DNA from: Strigops habroptila | Taxonomy: Eukaryota > Chordata > Aves > Psittaciformes > Psittacidae | NCBI RefSeq assembly: GCF_004027225.2 | Contig: NC_044288.2 | Coordinates: 4,494,719-4,558,718, forward strand | Direction of reading: 5' to 3' | DNA length: 64,000 bases | Shown here: positions 1 to 11,035 of the stretch, in pieces | Position numbering within the stretch: position 1 is the first letter of the stretch | Layout of the letters: the number at the start of each line of letters is the position of its first letter | Program-made: the position numbers and the translations under genes | Notes under the pieces: generated by a model | The model's input: only the letters and a program-made list of their open reading frames with translations | What the model was told of the DNA's origin: nothing | Database searches by the model: none

Positions 1-265
1 AAGACTTCTACTACTTTTCCTGCGTTTCACGTCCTACATTTCTCAACACACTTGATGTCCGTCCATTTCTATCTTGCAGGTAAGCAGCAGGTGATGGGTA
101 AATTTTGTATTTCAGCTATGCAATAAGAGATCATTTCAAATATTTGGACATTTCTATGCTTTGAGGAATCAGTGGTTATGAGTGAAAACAGCCTTTGGAA
201 TTAAATCCTCATTTTCTCAATGAACAAATTACTTAATACACTGCTCAGCACAAGAATCTGCTCCT

Positions 266-461
266 CTATATGTCAGTCACAGTGACCTTTAACTCCATAA
301 GTCTACTGATGAAGTCGTCCATTTCCTTTATACTGTCTGACTTAAGGTAGTATGTCACCTTATCGTTAGACAAATATAGGGTCTTCGAGTTGATTCTCTG
401 TGCTTTGGCACTGCTGAGATTGGTGCTGCCACGGATAACCTTACCGATGTCATCTTTGTCC
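266..461 (-). CDS. 3' terminal coding exon of an unidentified gene
   Basis: On the minus strand a polypyrimidine tract and CTGCAG acceptor end at 462, and an open frame runs from 461 to a TAG at 266-268, giving 64 residues. The peptide begins DKDDIGKVIRG and ends MELKVTVTDI; it is charged, with no membrane segment or signal peptide. The motif TLYLSNDKVTYYLKS followed by an amphipathic stretch could be the end of a small globular domain. I do not recognise the family. In human the neighbour on this side of TRNP1 is TENT5B then SLC9A1, but the peptide resembles neither C-terminus as I remember them. The frame stays open upstream of the acceptor to about 700, but that part is low in complexity and looks intronic. 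Exon status rests on the splice acceptor, the stop and the ordinary codon and residue use. Confidence 0.5.
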
Positions 462-1538
462 CTGCAGAGCAAAGAGGAGAGTGAAGAAGCTCCAGAAGCG
501 AAGCTGTTGCTGTCTAAAGACATGCAGGCTGTTTGTTGGGTGTGATTTTGAACAGGTTCTTTGCTGTCCTGATGGCCACAGAGAGGTAGGGAGGGTACAT
601 GGGGACCTGAGTGCCCCTGTGGCCCACAACTTTCCCCACCACCACCACTTCCCCCTCTGCTCAGCTCCAACCGCCCATGGGCAACCCCACATCTGTGCAA
701 CCAATGGGATCTGTGGGAAGCCTTGCCAGGAGCAGCACCAGAGCTTCCCCACCTCCATCTCCCCCCGGTTCCAAAACCAACCCAACAAAAACAAGCCGCA
801 GATGCCTGTTAAACTCCCTGTTATCACCCAAGGTGTCTGCCTGGCTGCTCTGGAGCTTTTGCAACCACAAAACTCAAGTGATAAATAACGTCCCCTTTGG
901 CGGGACCTGCCTGGCTGGCGACTTACCAGTAATAGTTAAGCCACGTGCCACGAATTTCAAAACAGCGATTCTGGTACCAAAATATCCAATTTGTCCATTT
1001 CCTGAAGTGGAAGATCTGCATGTCCATTGCAAGACAGGGAGGACTGAAAGCGGACTAAAGTGAACCCTGGAACCAAAAGTGAAAGAAGTATTTTCTTAAA
1101 GGGACATCCCAGTAAAGGGTGAGGTCTTGCCTGTCTGAGGTGCTGAGTTATGGGTCTGAGTGCAATGCAGCCAGGACATCAGCACCATCCAGCTACTCAT
1201 GGAGCAATGCTGAGCATGGCCAGGGAGCCACAGGTTCTCCAAGGGGTAGTTGGTGGTTGAATTGGCTCATGCGCCAGTGCTCCTGAACTGAAAGTCATTT
1301 AGGTCTGCGCAAGGCGGCTCCTGCACCGCCCTCTTGCGGCGCCGTCCCGGAAAGGCTCTGGATTTCCTCGACGGCCTCCTGGAACCTGGTTTGGGACCTT
1401 CAGGAGGTAGCGCTGTCCTCCCCATCCCCATTGCTCTGGCACCACCCCTTTCTGACCCTCTCCATCACCCCATCCCTTCCTGCCATTCCGCCATCCCTCT
1501 CACCCTGTCCCTGTCCTCCCTCCATCACCCTCACCCCA
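462..1538. other. Presumed intron or flank of the unidentified gene
   Basis: No exon, RNA gene or known repeat is recognisable. Several long open frames overlap at 481-1063 on both strands, but they are proline- and serine-rich and lack splice or family signals. A CTCF-like motif on the minus strand, GCAAGAGGGCGGTGC, lies at about 1324-1338 just before the first CR1 fragment; it is an imperfect match. Confidence 0.4.
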
Positions 1539-1752
1539 AAATTCTTCCCTGTGAGGGTGCTGAGGCGCTGGCACAGGGTGCCCAGAGAAGCTGTGGCTGC
1601 CCCATCCCTGGCAGTGTTCAAGGCCAGATTGGACACAGGGGCTTGGAGCAACCTGCTCTAGTGGAAGGTGTCCTTGCCCATGGCAGGGGGTTGGAACTGG
1701 ATGAGCTTTAAGGTCCCTTCCAACACAAACCAGTTGGGGTTCTATGATCCCT
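1539..1752 (+). mobile_element. CR1 LINE 3' fragment
   Basis: This is the 3' end of a chicken-repeat-1 non-LTR retrotransposon in sense orientation. It shows the usual order of landmarks: a CCCAGAGAAGCTGTGGCTG block, CTCTAGTGGAAGGTGTC, GGTTGGAACTGGATGAGC, and the terminal TTCTATGATCC. It is 5' truncated, as most CR1 copies are, and carries no coding capacity. Confidence 0.9.
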
Positions 1753-4700
1753 ATCCCTTCCCTCCATCACTCAGAGGCGTTTCAGCTCTGGGGAGTTTCT
1801 GTCCCTGCCCATCACTGCCTGTGCCCTTGGCACCCACCTCATGCCAACATGATTCATTTGGAATAGCCTGAAGGAATTAATGGTGGAAAGGGGAGAAGCT
1901 GGGCTTAGGTATTAACATGCAACATTATTTTTCCCAGAAAGTCTGTAACAAAATAATCCCATAAACCCAACAAATGTTGGTGCTATTTATATAATGTTAT
2001 TGCTGGCAGGAGGGCAGAAATTCAAGTGAGTTTACGTAAACCTCTGTGCTCCCGGGGCAGGGGATGCTCCTGAAGGCACCAAGGGGTGAGGCTTCTGCTC
2101 TGCAACTTCCCTCTGAGCTTGTTCTGGAGATTGGGGTGGGCTTTCTCCCCCAAATCCATGCCTGAAACAGGTTGAGAACCCTCCAGCAGGACTTTGCTGC
2201 TGTCCCTGTTGTGTGTAAGCAGCCTGGTGACAGCATCCACTGGAGTTTTCTGGAGGTGACACAGGGCTCCTGTGCTGTGTGGGGCACAGGGGATCCCACA
2301 AACTAAAGCAGGATGCTCAGTTGTTGTTGCAGAAGGTCCTGACTGGTGGCCGGACCAGCCTTGTCCACCCAGTTTGAACCTGGACATGTGGGTACCACCA
2401 CTGCCACATCTGCAGCCTGGGACACGGGGAAGGGGCTCACTGGACGCCGCAGCACAGCTTTGGGAGGTGGGAGCATCTTGTAGGAGCTGCCACAGAAGCC
2501 ACCAGATGACACTTTACCTGCAGGGACGTTGCCCAGAACCACAGCACAGGGATTTGGGAGGATGCGGGAGGGAATGGATGGATGCTCACACCCAGCAGAG
2601 GCAGCCCCACAAGTGCGTTATCCTGGCCATGGGCAGTCACTGTGTCACGGGACTCGAGGACCAGCCTTTATTCTCCTTTTTAATTCTTTTTCCTGAAACA
2701 GGCACCACTTCTCACCCCAGCCCAGCCTGGGGAGCTGCTCTTATTCCTCAGGCCTCAGATGTGCCCTCCCTCTGCAGTTTCACTGCTCTTCCTGCCCAAC
2801 AGGGGGGTGTCCCCCCATCCTGGTAGATGGAGGGGATGCCAACTGCCTTTCCCCCATCCAGAGTGCGGCATTCCCTGGGCACCCAGAGTATCCTGATTGC
2901 AGCTCAATGTGCATTGATCTGCAGGGTAGAGCTGTGAGACCTGGGATCTTGTCCTTGCCCTTCCACCAACAGCATCAGCTTTCCCCATCGGGCAGGAAAA
3001 AGGGGAATAAGCATGTGGATTGTAACGAATGTTGTGTTCCAGCTAAAGATACTGCAGGAACACAAAGTGGGATGAGATTGAGACCAAAGGGTGGGGAGGA
3101 ACCGTTGCATTGAAGTATTCTGAATTATTTTGGTCTTACTGGTTTAATGGAGTTGATTATTACTTTTTTTAAGGTCTTTGTCTGCAGTTTCTTTCAGTAG
3201 GTTCTGCTCTAATCAGTTCAAAAGCCGATTTGCAAATAATCATCAGGAAAGAGGGGGAAATCGAGGGATTTAAACCCAAGCTGTGCATTTTATACTATTA
3301 ATTGAAAGCCTATGAGAGATAATGTGTCCTTTCTCCTGGCTGAGACCCGTAAGCTGCTATTAGCAGCAAGCTCCCCACCCGGCTTGGGAATCATCTCCTG
3401 GTTGGGATTACAGCTGTGCACGCATGGGAAAACCCCCAGCAGGCAGCAATATAGTGAAAGGGCAGAAATTAGGGAGCATCGGGGAGATACAGGGTGTCCG
3501 AGCACTCAAAAGTAACCGTTGGAAAGCAGAGATTAATAAGAAAAGTCATGCTGGTAGCTCAAATATTTCTCTGCCAGAGAGAAATGTGCAACTTGGACTT
3601 TATTGTGAGCTCTGTGTGTCTGGCACACTGCTGCAGGCACCTCCCAACACATTTTCCACATCCCTGGAAGAGGGAAGAGGTTGATAATCAGAGAAATCCA
3701 CTCTGGTATTAATTACATGATATTACCAGGGCTTATTGGCTAAGCCCCATTCTAATCACCCTCTCGGTTATATTTCAGGCAGCACCTAAGGACACTGCAT
3801 GTAGTGAGTAAAATAGATTTCAAAGTTGGCTTCGGCACGGGCAGCGCGGTGCAGGCACAGCAGCAGCACCAGTGGGCACAGAGGCGAGAAGCAAGGATTA
3901 ACACAACAGACCTGCTGTCTCACACCAAGGTAGTGGCAGAACATTCATGAGTCAGTGAAATCCCCCCACCCCAGCCCAAATCCAGTGGGGTTTTCCATTA
4001 TAAATAAATAAGGGGGGTGTGAGTTATGGTTTTCCAGCAGGAGGGAGGGATTCATGCAGCCTCCAGGAAAAAGTCACTGCGGAAGCTCGGTGCAGCAAAG
4101 CGAGATCCCGTTCTGGTGGCTCGGCTGAGGGATGCTGTTAGCCCCTGGATGGTGAACGCTGCAGCTGTGTCTGGTGAGGAGCGGGCTCACAGAGGGCTTT
4201 GCCAGCTGAACCACTGTAGTTCCCAGTCAGGAAGATGCTGTCAGGTCCGAGTTCTCCATCCTGAGGCCGGCTCAGGGCTGCTGGGACAACGATGGGGACA
4301 CTAGTGCCAGGACCCCACACAAGCCTTCTGCCTGGAGGGGGATGCTTCATCCTGAGCTCACCTCTACCTCCTTGTGCCTTCGCACCCCTCTGGAGACGAC
4401 AGTGACAGGCTCTGCTGCAGCGTGACATTGAGGATGCCCAAGGACTCTTGCTGGAAGCATGGGAGGCTTTAAGCATCACCAGCTGGATCAGTTGTCAAAG
4501 CAGTCCCAAAAATCCAGCTTGGTGGGAGGCAAACGGTGCCGGTGCCATCGTGAGGACCAGTCCCCTTCTGCTGTCTGTCCCAACAAGAGTGTACAGTCTG
4601 GAGCCAGAATCACTGTCCAGGGATGGTGGAAGCGGGCTGACTCCAAGCCTGCTTGATTCCCCCATGGAAGTCTGCACAGGGGCACATGAAAGCTGCACCC

Positions 4701-4889
4701 AAGTCCCAGCGTGAGGCACAGTCCCACCAGTGTCCTGCTGCCCAGCATCTCAGGGACCCCTCCTGGGGGGCAGTGGGGCTTGGACGGGGATGGAAGGGGC
4801 CCTGCCCCATGGAGGCTGCCCTGAACCTGCTCCCCCCGGGGAGCTGACCCCAGGCTGGGGGTGCTGACAGCAGATTCCCCTACAAAAAA
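1753..4889. other. Intergenic sequence before TRNP1
   Basis: No gene, RNA or repeat family is recognised. The block at about 3120-3330, and more locally 3700-3780, is clearly richer in A+T than its surroundings and contains homeodomain-type cores (TAATTA near 3708, ATTAATTG near 3297), so it could be an ancient non-coding regulatory element. This needs alignment to other birds to judge. The many overlapping open frames here have no family resemblance and no consistent splice sites. Confidence 0.35.
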
Positions 4890-5667
4890 AACCCAGACCT
4901 GGCAAGATCCTCCAGGGACCCCAGACCCTGCTGGGTCCCCCAACCTCACTGTCCCCCACAATCTGCCAGCTCATTGCACACCCCAGACCCCTGACCCTGC
5001 AGGATCCTTCAAGCACACCAAACCCCCAGGAACAGCCCCCCTCCCAGATTCCTCAGGGCACTCCAAGGTCCCCAAACCGTGCTGGGTCCCCTGGAGTGCC
5101 CCAATCCCATGGGTCCCTTAAGGGACCCAGACTCCAAAGGGTCTCCCCCCATCAGACACCTCAGGACATTGCTGAGGTCTCCAGACCCCGCTGGGACCCC
5201 CAAACCCGTTGGGTCCTAGCCAATCAGATTTCCCAGACCCTGCTGGGTCTCCCCACCCCACAGGGTCCCCCAGGACCCCCCAAACCCAGAGGTCCCCAAC
5301 TCATCAGATTCCCTAAGACCCTCTAAAAGACCCCGGACCCTGCCGGGTCCCCCATACCCCCACATCCTGCAGGATCCCTCTGGGACCCCCAAACCCATTG
5401 GGTCCCAGCCCATCAGATTCCCCAGACCCTGCTGGGTGCCCCCACTCCACGGGGTCCCCCAGATCCTGCAGGGTCCCCCTGAGATTCCCCAAACCCAGAG
5501 GTCCCCAACTCATCACACTCCCTGCGACCCTCTAAAGGACCCCAGACCCCGCTGGGTCCCCCAAATCCTGTAGGGTCTCCTCGGGACCCCCCCAACCCCA
5601 GAGTTCTCCAACTCATCATACTCCCTACGACCCCCTAAAGGACCCCAGACCCCGCTGGGTCCCCCCC
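4890..5667. repeat. GC-rich minisatellite, period about 100 bp
   Basis: A tandem array built from sub-units such as CCCAGACCCCGCTGGGTCCC. The landmark 'ACTCATCAnnnTCCCT' recurs at about 5219, 5300, 5409, 5509 and 5612, spacings of 81 to 109 bp, so the higher-order unit is near 100 bp. The phrase GACCC(C/T)CTAAA(A/G)GA recurs at about 5320, 5524 and 5628. Copies have diverged by substitutions and small indels. The array ends only about 18 bp short of the TRNP1 stop codon, so it probably forms most of the TRNP1 3' untranslated region, or lies directly beyond it. Confidence 0.85.
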
Positions 5668-5684
5668 GCAGCATCCCCTCTCCC

Positions 5685-6236
5685 CTAGGCGGGGCTGCGG
5701 GGCGCGGCGGGCAGGCGGCGGGAGGCAGCGGGCGGAGCGGCGGGCCCGCGGGAGCGGGCGGGAGCCCAGGGGACGCAGCTGCGGAGGGCGCGGGCGGCCG
5801 CCAGGAGCGCGGCGGGCCGGGGCCGGGGCCGGCGGCGGAGCCCCTTCTGCAGGCGCTGCGTGTGCGCCGCCAGCGCCAGCTGAGCCTGGGCCACGCCGGC
5901 TCCGAGCCGGCCCAGCGCCTCCGCGCGGGCGGCTAGACGCAGCTCGGCGTGCCGCAGGGCGCAGTGAACCTGCAGCACCCGGCCCTCCAGCTCCGCCGCC
6001 GCCCGCCGCCGCCCCTCCGCCGCCACCAGCCGCCGCCGCGCCGCCGCCAGCTCCACCGACCCGGGGCTGCTGCTGCCGCTGCTGCCGGTGGTGGCGGTGG
6101 TGTTGGTGGTGCCGGTGGTGTTGCTGTTGGTGGTGCTGCTGCCGCCGGTACCGCCGCGGTCGGGGCGCTGCTCGATGCCCGCAGTCGGACTCGCACCCGG
6201 ACCCGGGCTCGGATCCGCCGCTGCCGCCGCCGCCAT
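5685..6236 (-). CDS. TRNP1: TMF1-regulated nuclear protein 1 (TRNP1)
   Basis: A single-exon frame of 183 residues. TRNP1 is a nuclear, chromatin-associated protein that promotes neural progenitor self-renewal and influences cortical expansion and folding in mammals. Identification rests on the central alpha-helical, arginine- and alanine-rich region (about residues 55-140), with blocks EGRRRAAAELEGRV, QVHCALRHAELRLAARAEAL and GRLGAGVAQAQLALAAH close to human TRNP1, followed by a basic RRRPRPRP stretch and the motif ALRSCVPW. The human protein is about 227 residues; this one is shorter. The N-terminal disordered part is Ser/Thr/Asn/Gly-rich rather than Pro-rich. The chosen start (MAAAAAADPS) fits a Kozak-like ATGG and lies just inside a TATA box. 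The frame is open further upstream to 6494, but that part is repeat sequence and unlikely to be translated. Confidence 0.88.
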   Translation of the reverse strand: MAAAAAADPSPGPGASPTAGIEQRPDRGGTGGSSTTNSNTTGTTNTTATTGSSGSSSPGSVELAAARRRLVAAEGRRRAAAELEGRVLQVHCALRHAELRLAARAEALGRLGAGVAQAQLALAAHTQRLQKGLRRRPRPRPAALLAAARALRSCVPWAPARSRGPAAPPAASRRLPAAPRSPA

Positions 6237-6274
6237 GGGAACGGGAACGGGAGCGGGGCAGTGCCGCGGTGAGG

Positions 6275-6281
6275 ATATATA
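6275..6281 (-). promoter_or_regulatory. TATA box upstream of TRNP1
   Basis: Minus strand reads GGGTATATATCC, a strong TATA motif within an otherwise very GC-rich region. A start site 25-30 nt downstream would fall at about 6245-6252, leaving a 5' leader of only 10-15 nt before the ATG at 6236. Either the leader is very short or another start site further upstream is used. Confidence 0.5.
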
Positions 6282-6299
6282 CCCGGGGGCGGCGCCGGT

Positions 6300-6990
6300 T
6301 GCGGGCGGCTCAGCCCCAACGGGGCGGCTCCGGCACGGGCCCCGCACCGGTACGGGAAGGGAGGGACAACGGGGACGCGACCCCGGCACGGTGCGGTTCG
6401 GTATGGGACAGCCCTGGCGGGGGATGCTCGGGGTCGCTATGGCTCGGCACGGTAGCGGGCTGGGCATGGCTTGGTATGGTACTGGCACTGTCACGGGTCC
6501 GGGCTCGGTGCAACTCGGTACAGCGGCAAGGTATCGGCACCATCGCGGCCCCGGGCTCTACGCGGCTTAGTACAGGACCGGACAGTCTTCGTACGGCACT
6601 GGCACGACTCCGGGCTTCGTATGGCCCAGTACAACACCAGAACCAGAACCATCATGGGTTCGGGCTCGGTCTGACTCAGTACAGCACCGGCCCTGAGCTC
6701 GGTATAGCCCGCTGCGGCACAGCTCCGGTATTGACACCGGCACGGCCCCAGGCTCAGTGTGGCCCGGTACAGGACCATCCCGGTGGCACCGGAAAACTGC
6801 CCTCTCTTGGGGGCGTCACTGGGAAAGGCTGAGAGGGTTCTTGGGGGGTCACTGGGAAAGCCACGGCTGGGAAGGGGTTACTGGGAACTTACTGGAGGGG
6901 TTATTGGGGAAGGCTTAAGCTGGGGAGGCTTAGTGGGAAAGGCTGGGCTCGGAAGGAATACTGGAGGGAAAAGGGGATACAGGGAAAAAG
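6300..6990. repeat. Degenerate tandem repeat upstream of TRNP1
   Basis: The plus strand repeatedly shows variants of CGGGCTCGGTATGGCTCGGT and of CGGTACAGCACCGGC, with unit length near 45-60 bp between 6330 and 6790. From 6800 to 6990 a second degenerate repeat follows, based on GGGGTTACTGGGAAAG. The copies have diverged strongly, so the periods were judged by eye. The repeat lies across the TRNP1 upstream region. Confidence 0.6.
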
Positions 6991-8559
6991 GCAGGGGCAG
7001 CCCCCATCCCCTCCCCAGCTGTGGCTGCGGTGTCCCAGTCCTTGGGGCTCGGGGGACATGGCACCAGGACAGCATGCCTTTGGTTGCATGACTGTCACAG
7101 CGTCGTTGCCGATGTCATTATCATTTAAGACAGTGTTAATAGAGCTGGGAGTGGGAGGGAGGTGGAGCGGGAGGATGCTGCTGCCACCTTGATCCCCCGA
7201 GGAGCCTGGTTTTTAGGGTTCCTCCTGTGGGGATGTCACGCTCAGTGGCTGCATATTCACATAGGTGCGTGGGGTAACGTCTGCTTATATCCGCATCAGA
7301 GTGGCAGAGAGGATAAAAGAGATGATGGGAACCAGGTGCCGAAGTCTCATCCCACCCCCAGACAGAAGGAAAAACAAAAATCCCACCCCAAATTAAACCT
7401 GTTCCAGGCAGAGCCATGTCCAGGCCTGCGATGGATGTCACCCCCATCCCGCGTGGGCTGATGGCAGCTTTGTTTTCCTTACCTTATGAGGGGAAAAAAA
7501 AAACCCCATCCCTTGTGCTTTGTGTTGCATTCGTGCTCTTGCCAGCACTGCCACACGTCTGCCAGACACCGGAGCAGCGTCAGAGGCTGCTGCGTCACCG
7601 CTCCCGGCCCCCGCTGCCAGCTTGTCCCTTCCCTGCCCGTCCACCACCTCCCACCACATCTCCCCTGCTCCACGGGCACAGCATTTGCTCTCCAGGCTGA
7701 ATTTCAGGCTGTAGGAAAGCTGAAGTCCAGGCTGAGCCATCTTCATGTATCCAACGCAAATGCTGCTATAAAGTGGGGTTTGGTGCTGCGCCATCATAGG
7801 TTCAGGGTCAAAGCTCTGCTCTTCCTCCCTCTGCCTCCAACCCAAAGAAACTGTAGGGACAGGCAGGTATTAAACAGAACATTCTCCTCTCTGATTTTTA
7901 ACTCCATTTCAGTGGAACCTGGACCCCCAGGAGTACCCCAAAGGGGGAAGGGGCTGGGATCTGTCTTGCAGTGAGCTTCTCCCACTCACCCAGAGTGAAA
8001 CTTCAAAATCGATGAGGTTGGAGGGACCTCATCACCTTCCCAGCTCCTGTCCCTGGTCCAGAGTGAGAAAAGGAAATGTTAATAGGGAGCAGCTATGCCT
8101 GGGCATGAGTTTAAGAGACAAGAAGAGGCCAGATGGGCTGGGGATGTTGGCCAGCAAGGCTGAGGTGTTGCTGAGTCCCCCACAACTGTGTCCCTGGCCT
8201 GTCCCACCCGGGCATAGCACATCCTGGTAGATGAACAGACAGAGGCCAGTAAAGGCAGGTCATAGGGAAATGCAAGAAATGCCCATGCCCTCCAGGGTAA
8301 GTCGCTACCCAAGTTCCTGACACCCTCCTGTGCTGCTGTGGGCTCTGCCTGAGCTGACGAGCTATTAATGATTTAGCAGCGGAGTCTGAAATTAGCAGTG
8401 CTCAGAATAAACCTCTTTGATGCAAAAGCTCAGTTGAGAGCGTTGTTCTCTCTTCCCTAGCAGCGACCCTCCGCACCCTGCAGCTGCATGTGGAGGCACC
8501 GATAACTGGGATGGGACATCAAGCTGCACCCCACAGCCAGCCCAGCACCAGTCCCTGGT
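6991..8559. other. Intergenic sequence
   Basis: No gene, RNA or repeat is recognised apart from a short run of A at about 7492-7502. Open frames on both strands between 7136 and 7974 overlap each other and show no family resemblance. Confidence 0.4.
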
Positions 8560-9061
8560 CCTCCGGGGTCCCTGAGGAGAAGGACTTGGGGCCCTGAAGA
8601 GAAGCAAACGAGTCCAGAGGAGGGCACAGAGATGCTGCGAGGGCTGGAGCAGCTCTGCTCTGGAGCCAGGCGGAGAGAGCTGGGCTGGGGCAGCCTGGAG
8701 AAGAGAAGGCTCCTGAAGGGGAGACCTTAGAGCAGCTCCAGTGCCTAAAGGGGCTCCAGGAAACCTGGAGAGGGGCTTTGGACAAGGGCCTGTAGGGACA
8801 GGACAAGGGGAATGGCTTTAACCTGCCAGAGGGGAGATTGAGATGAGCTCTGAGGCAGAAGCTCTTCCCTGTGAGGGTGCTGAGGCGCTGGCACAGGGTG
8901 CCCAGAGAAGCTGTGGCTGCCCCATCCCTGGCAGTGTTCAAGGCCAGGTTGGACACAGGGGCTTGGAGCAACCTGCTCTAGTGGAAGGTGTCCCTGCCCA
9001 TGGCAGGGGTTGGAACTGGGTGAGCTTTAAGATCCCTTGAACCTAAACCATTCTACGATTC
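8560..9061 (+). mobile_element. CR1 LINE 3' fragment, about 500 bp
   Basis: The longest CR1 piece in the window, in sense orientation. It begins near the end of the reverse-transcriptase frame (GAGGAGAAGGACTTGGGG, then a jump to GAAGAGAAGCAAACGAGTCC) and continues through GGACAAGGGGAATGGCTTTA and CCCAGAGAAGCTGTGGCTG to the terminal TTCTACGATT. The jump suggests an internal deletion of about one hundred bases relative to remembered CR1 sequences. It is 5' truncated and inactive. Confidence 0.88.
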
Positions 9062-10485
9062 CCCCAGGGATGTAGGGCCAGCCACTCATTGGCTGTGTTC
9101 TGCCCCAGGTTAGAGCAGCCCTGTAGGAGGATGTAGTTGAGGGCTGTGCAGTAGCCTCTGATCTCGAGCCTCTTTAAGACCCCGCATTGGGATGTGCTCC
9201 AGAAAAGCACAGCCTTATTATAGGAAGTAAATAATTAATGTTAGTGCCATTTCTCTCAGTGACTTTGCAAGCTTTTCCTCAGGCGTCCCAGTTCCCAGGG
9301 AAGGGGGGATCCAGGCTCTGCTCTCTCATCCTGGCCTAGTTTAAGGGAAGGAATCCTGCATCAGGTTTTCAGGTTTAAGCCCCAGGACTTCTGGGTTGAT
9401 CCAGCTCCCTGCCTCTCCATCCTGGACCCAACAGTGAGCTCTGGAACACGATGGCAGCTCATCTGGGAGGTGACACAGAAGCTGAGGGGCGTTAAGCAGC
9501 ATGGTGCTGAGCTCAGGGAGGCACATTGTGCTGCCCAGCTCCTCCTGGGTGTGCCAAGCTCCATGGGGCAGCACCGGGAGAGGTTTCATGGCTGAGATCT
9601 GTGCTCAAGGCACCTGGCAGAGGAGATGGTGGATTTCCAAGCAGTGCTTTGAGTTGTACACAGATGAAAGCCTGGCTAGGGAAATGGCACCGGCTGGATG
9701 TAAGTACACTGTTCCTGTGCCAGAGGCTTAAGTAAATAAATGTGGTCTTCATGCCCTTCAGAGAAGGAATGAGCTTCTTGGCACTGGCACCTTCCCTCAA
9801 ACTGACTTCTCGCTCTTCTCTTTCCTCTTGGAAACTGACTGGTGCATCTGAGCCGAGTGCCTGCTGCTCTGGCTGCAGTCTCAGTGCTCAGCTGCCGTTA
9901 TTCCAGGCTCCTTCCCTGCGTGCTTCCCTTCCTGGTTTCCTTCCTTTCCTCCAAACCTTCAGGGAAGGATCCGACCCCCCAAGAGTGAATCATCAGCTCT
10001 TTGGTGAGAACCACTGAGTCACTGAGCAGCAGCAAACAGGACGGGATGAGCTCCTGGGGAGCACTGGGCATCACTGCAGCTTGTATTTGCCTTATGCCAC
10101 TGCTGTCCTCAGGGGAACTTCTCCCAGCAGGAGAAGGGATGGATGACGTTGTTGCTTTGCAGGGTACTGAGCAGAGAGGGTGAAATCACCCCAGATGAGG
10201 GGTGCAGCTCCCTCCATGGCTGTGGCCAGGCTGGAGAGCAGGGCTGGGGGGGCAGGCGGGGTGGCCAAAGGCTTTAGGGGTGTCAATGCACTTGGGATGG
10301 ACAGGCTCCAGAGAGAGGCACCCAAAACTGCAGGCAGCACGCAGGGAGGCACAGGCAAGATGCTCTCCATGGGGCAGAGGTCCCATGGAACCCCAGGGGA
10401 GGAATGTGGCCACCCCATGCCTGCCACTGCATGTCCCTTGGCAGGGACATGCTGCCTGGTGCAGGCAACACAGGGAGGGAGTTAA
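9062..10485. other. Intergenic sequence
   Basis: Nothing coding is recognised. The sequence is unique in the window, with moderate GC and no repeat family I can name. Confidence 0.4.
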
Positions 10486-11035
10486 AATGACAAGGAACAA
10501 TGCAGGGCAGACTGGGGGGATCCTGGGGATTGGGACCCTTGGGGACAGGGATCCATTGTGACAGAATTCCTCAGTGATCTGGGTTCACATGGATGGGGAT
10601 CCATGCAGACAGACATCCTCGGAGGTGGGGATTGTTTTGGGGGAGGGATCCCCATCGACAGGGATCCTCAGGAATGACGATCTTTAGGAATGGGGATCCT
10701 TGAGGACAGGGATGCTTTGGGAAAAGATCCTCAGGGACAAGTGTCCTTTGGGACAGGATCCTTGGCAATGACGATCCATTGGGATGGGAATCCTTCACAG
10801 CGACCCTTGGGGAGTGAGACCGTTGGGGATCATGACCTTAAAGGTGAGGACCTTGTGGACAGGAATCCTCGGGGAAGGCCATCCAAGGGATCCTTGGGGA
10901 TGAGGACCCTCGGACACAGGGACAGGTTGGGACACAGACAATTGGGGATGAGGATCCTCGGGCAGCGGGATGCTTTGAGACAGAGTCTGTGGGGACAGGG
11001 CTCCATGGGGACAGGGCTCCGTGAGGACCGAGGCC
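10486..11035. repeat. GGGATCCTTGGGGACAG-type degenerate minisatellite
   Basis: Variants of GGGATCCTTGGGGACAG occur about twenty-five times with spacing near 18-22 bp (for example GGGGATCCTTGAGGACAG at about 10697 and GGGATCCTTGGGGATGAGG at about 10887). Divergence between copies is high at the left end and lower at the right end, where GGGGACAGGGCTCC is repeated almost exactly. The array runs directly into a CpG island. Confidence 0.75.

Noticed and set aside
6237-6494. N-terminal extension of the TRNP1 frame
   Set aside because: It lies upstream of and across the TATA box, is proline-rich repeat translation, and lacks any counterpart in known TRNP1.
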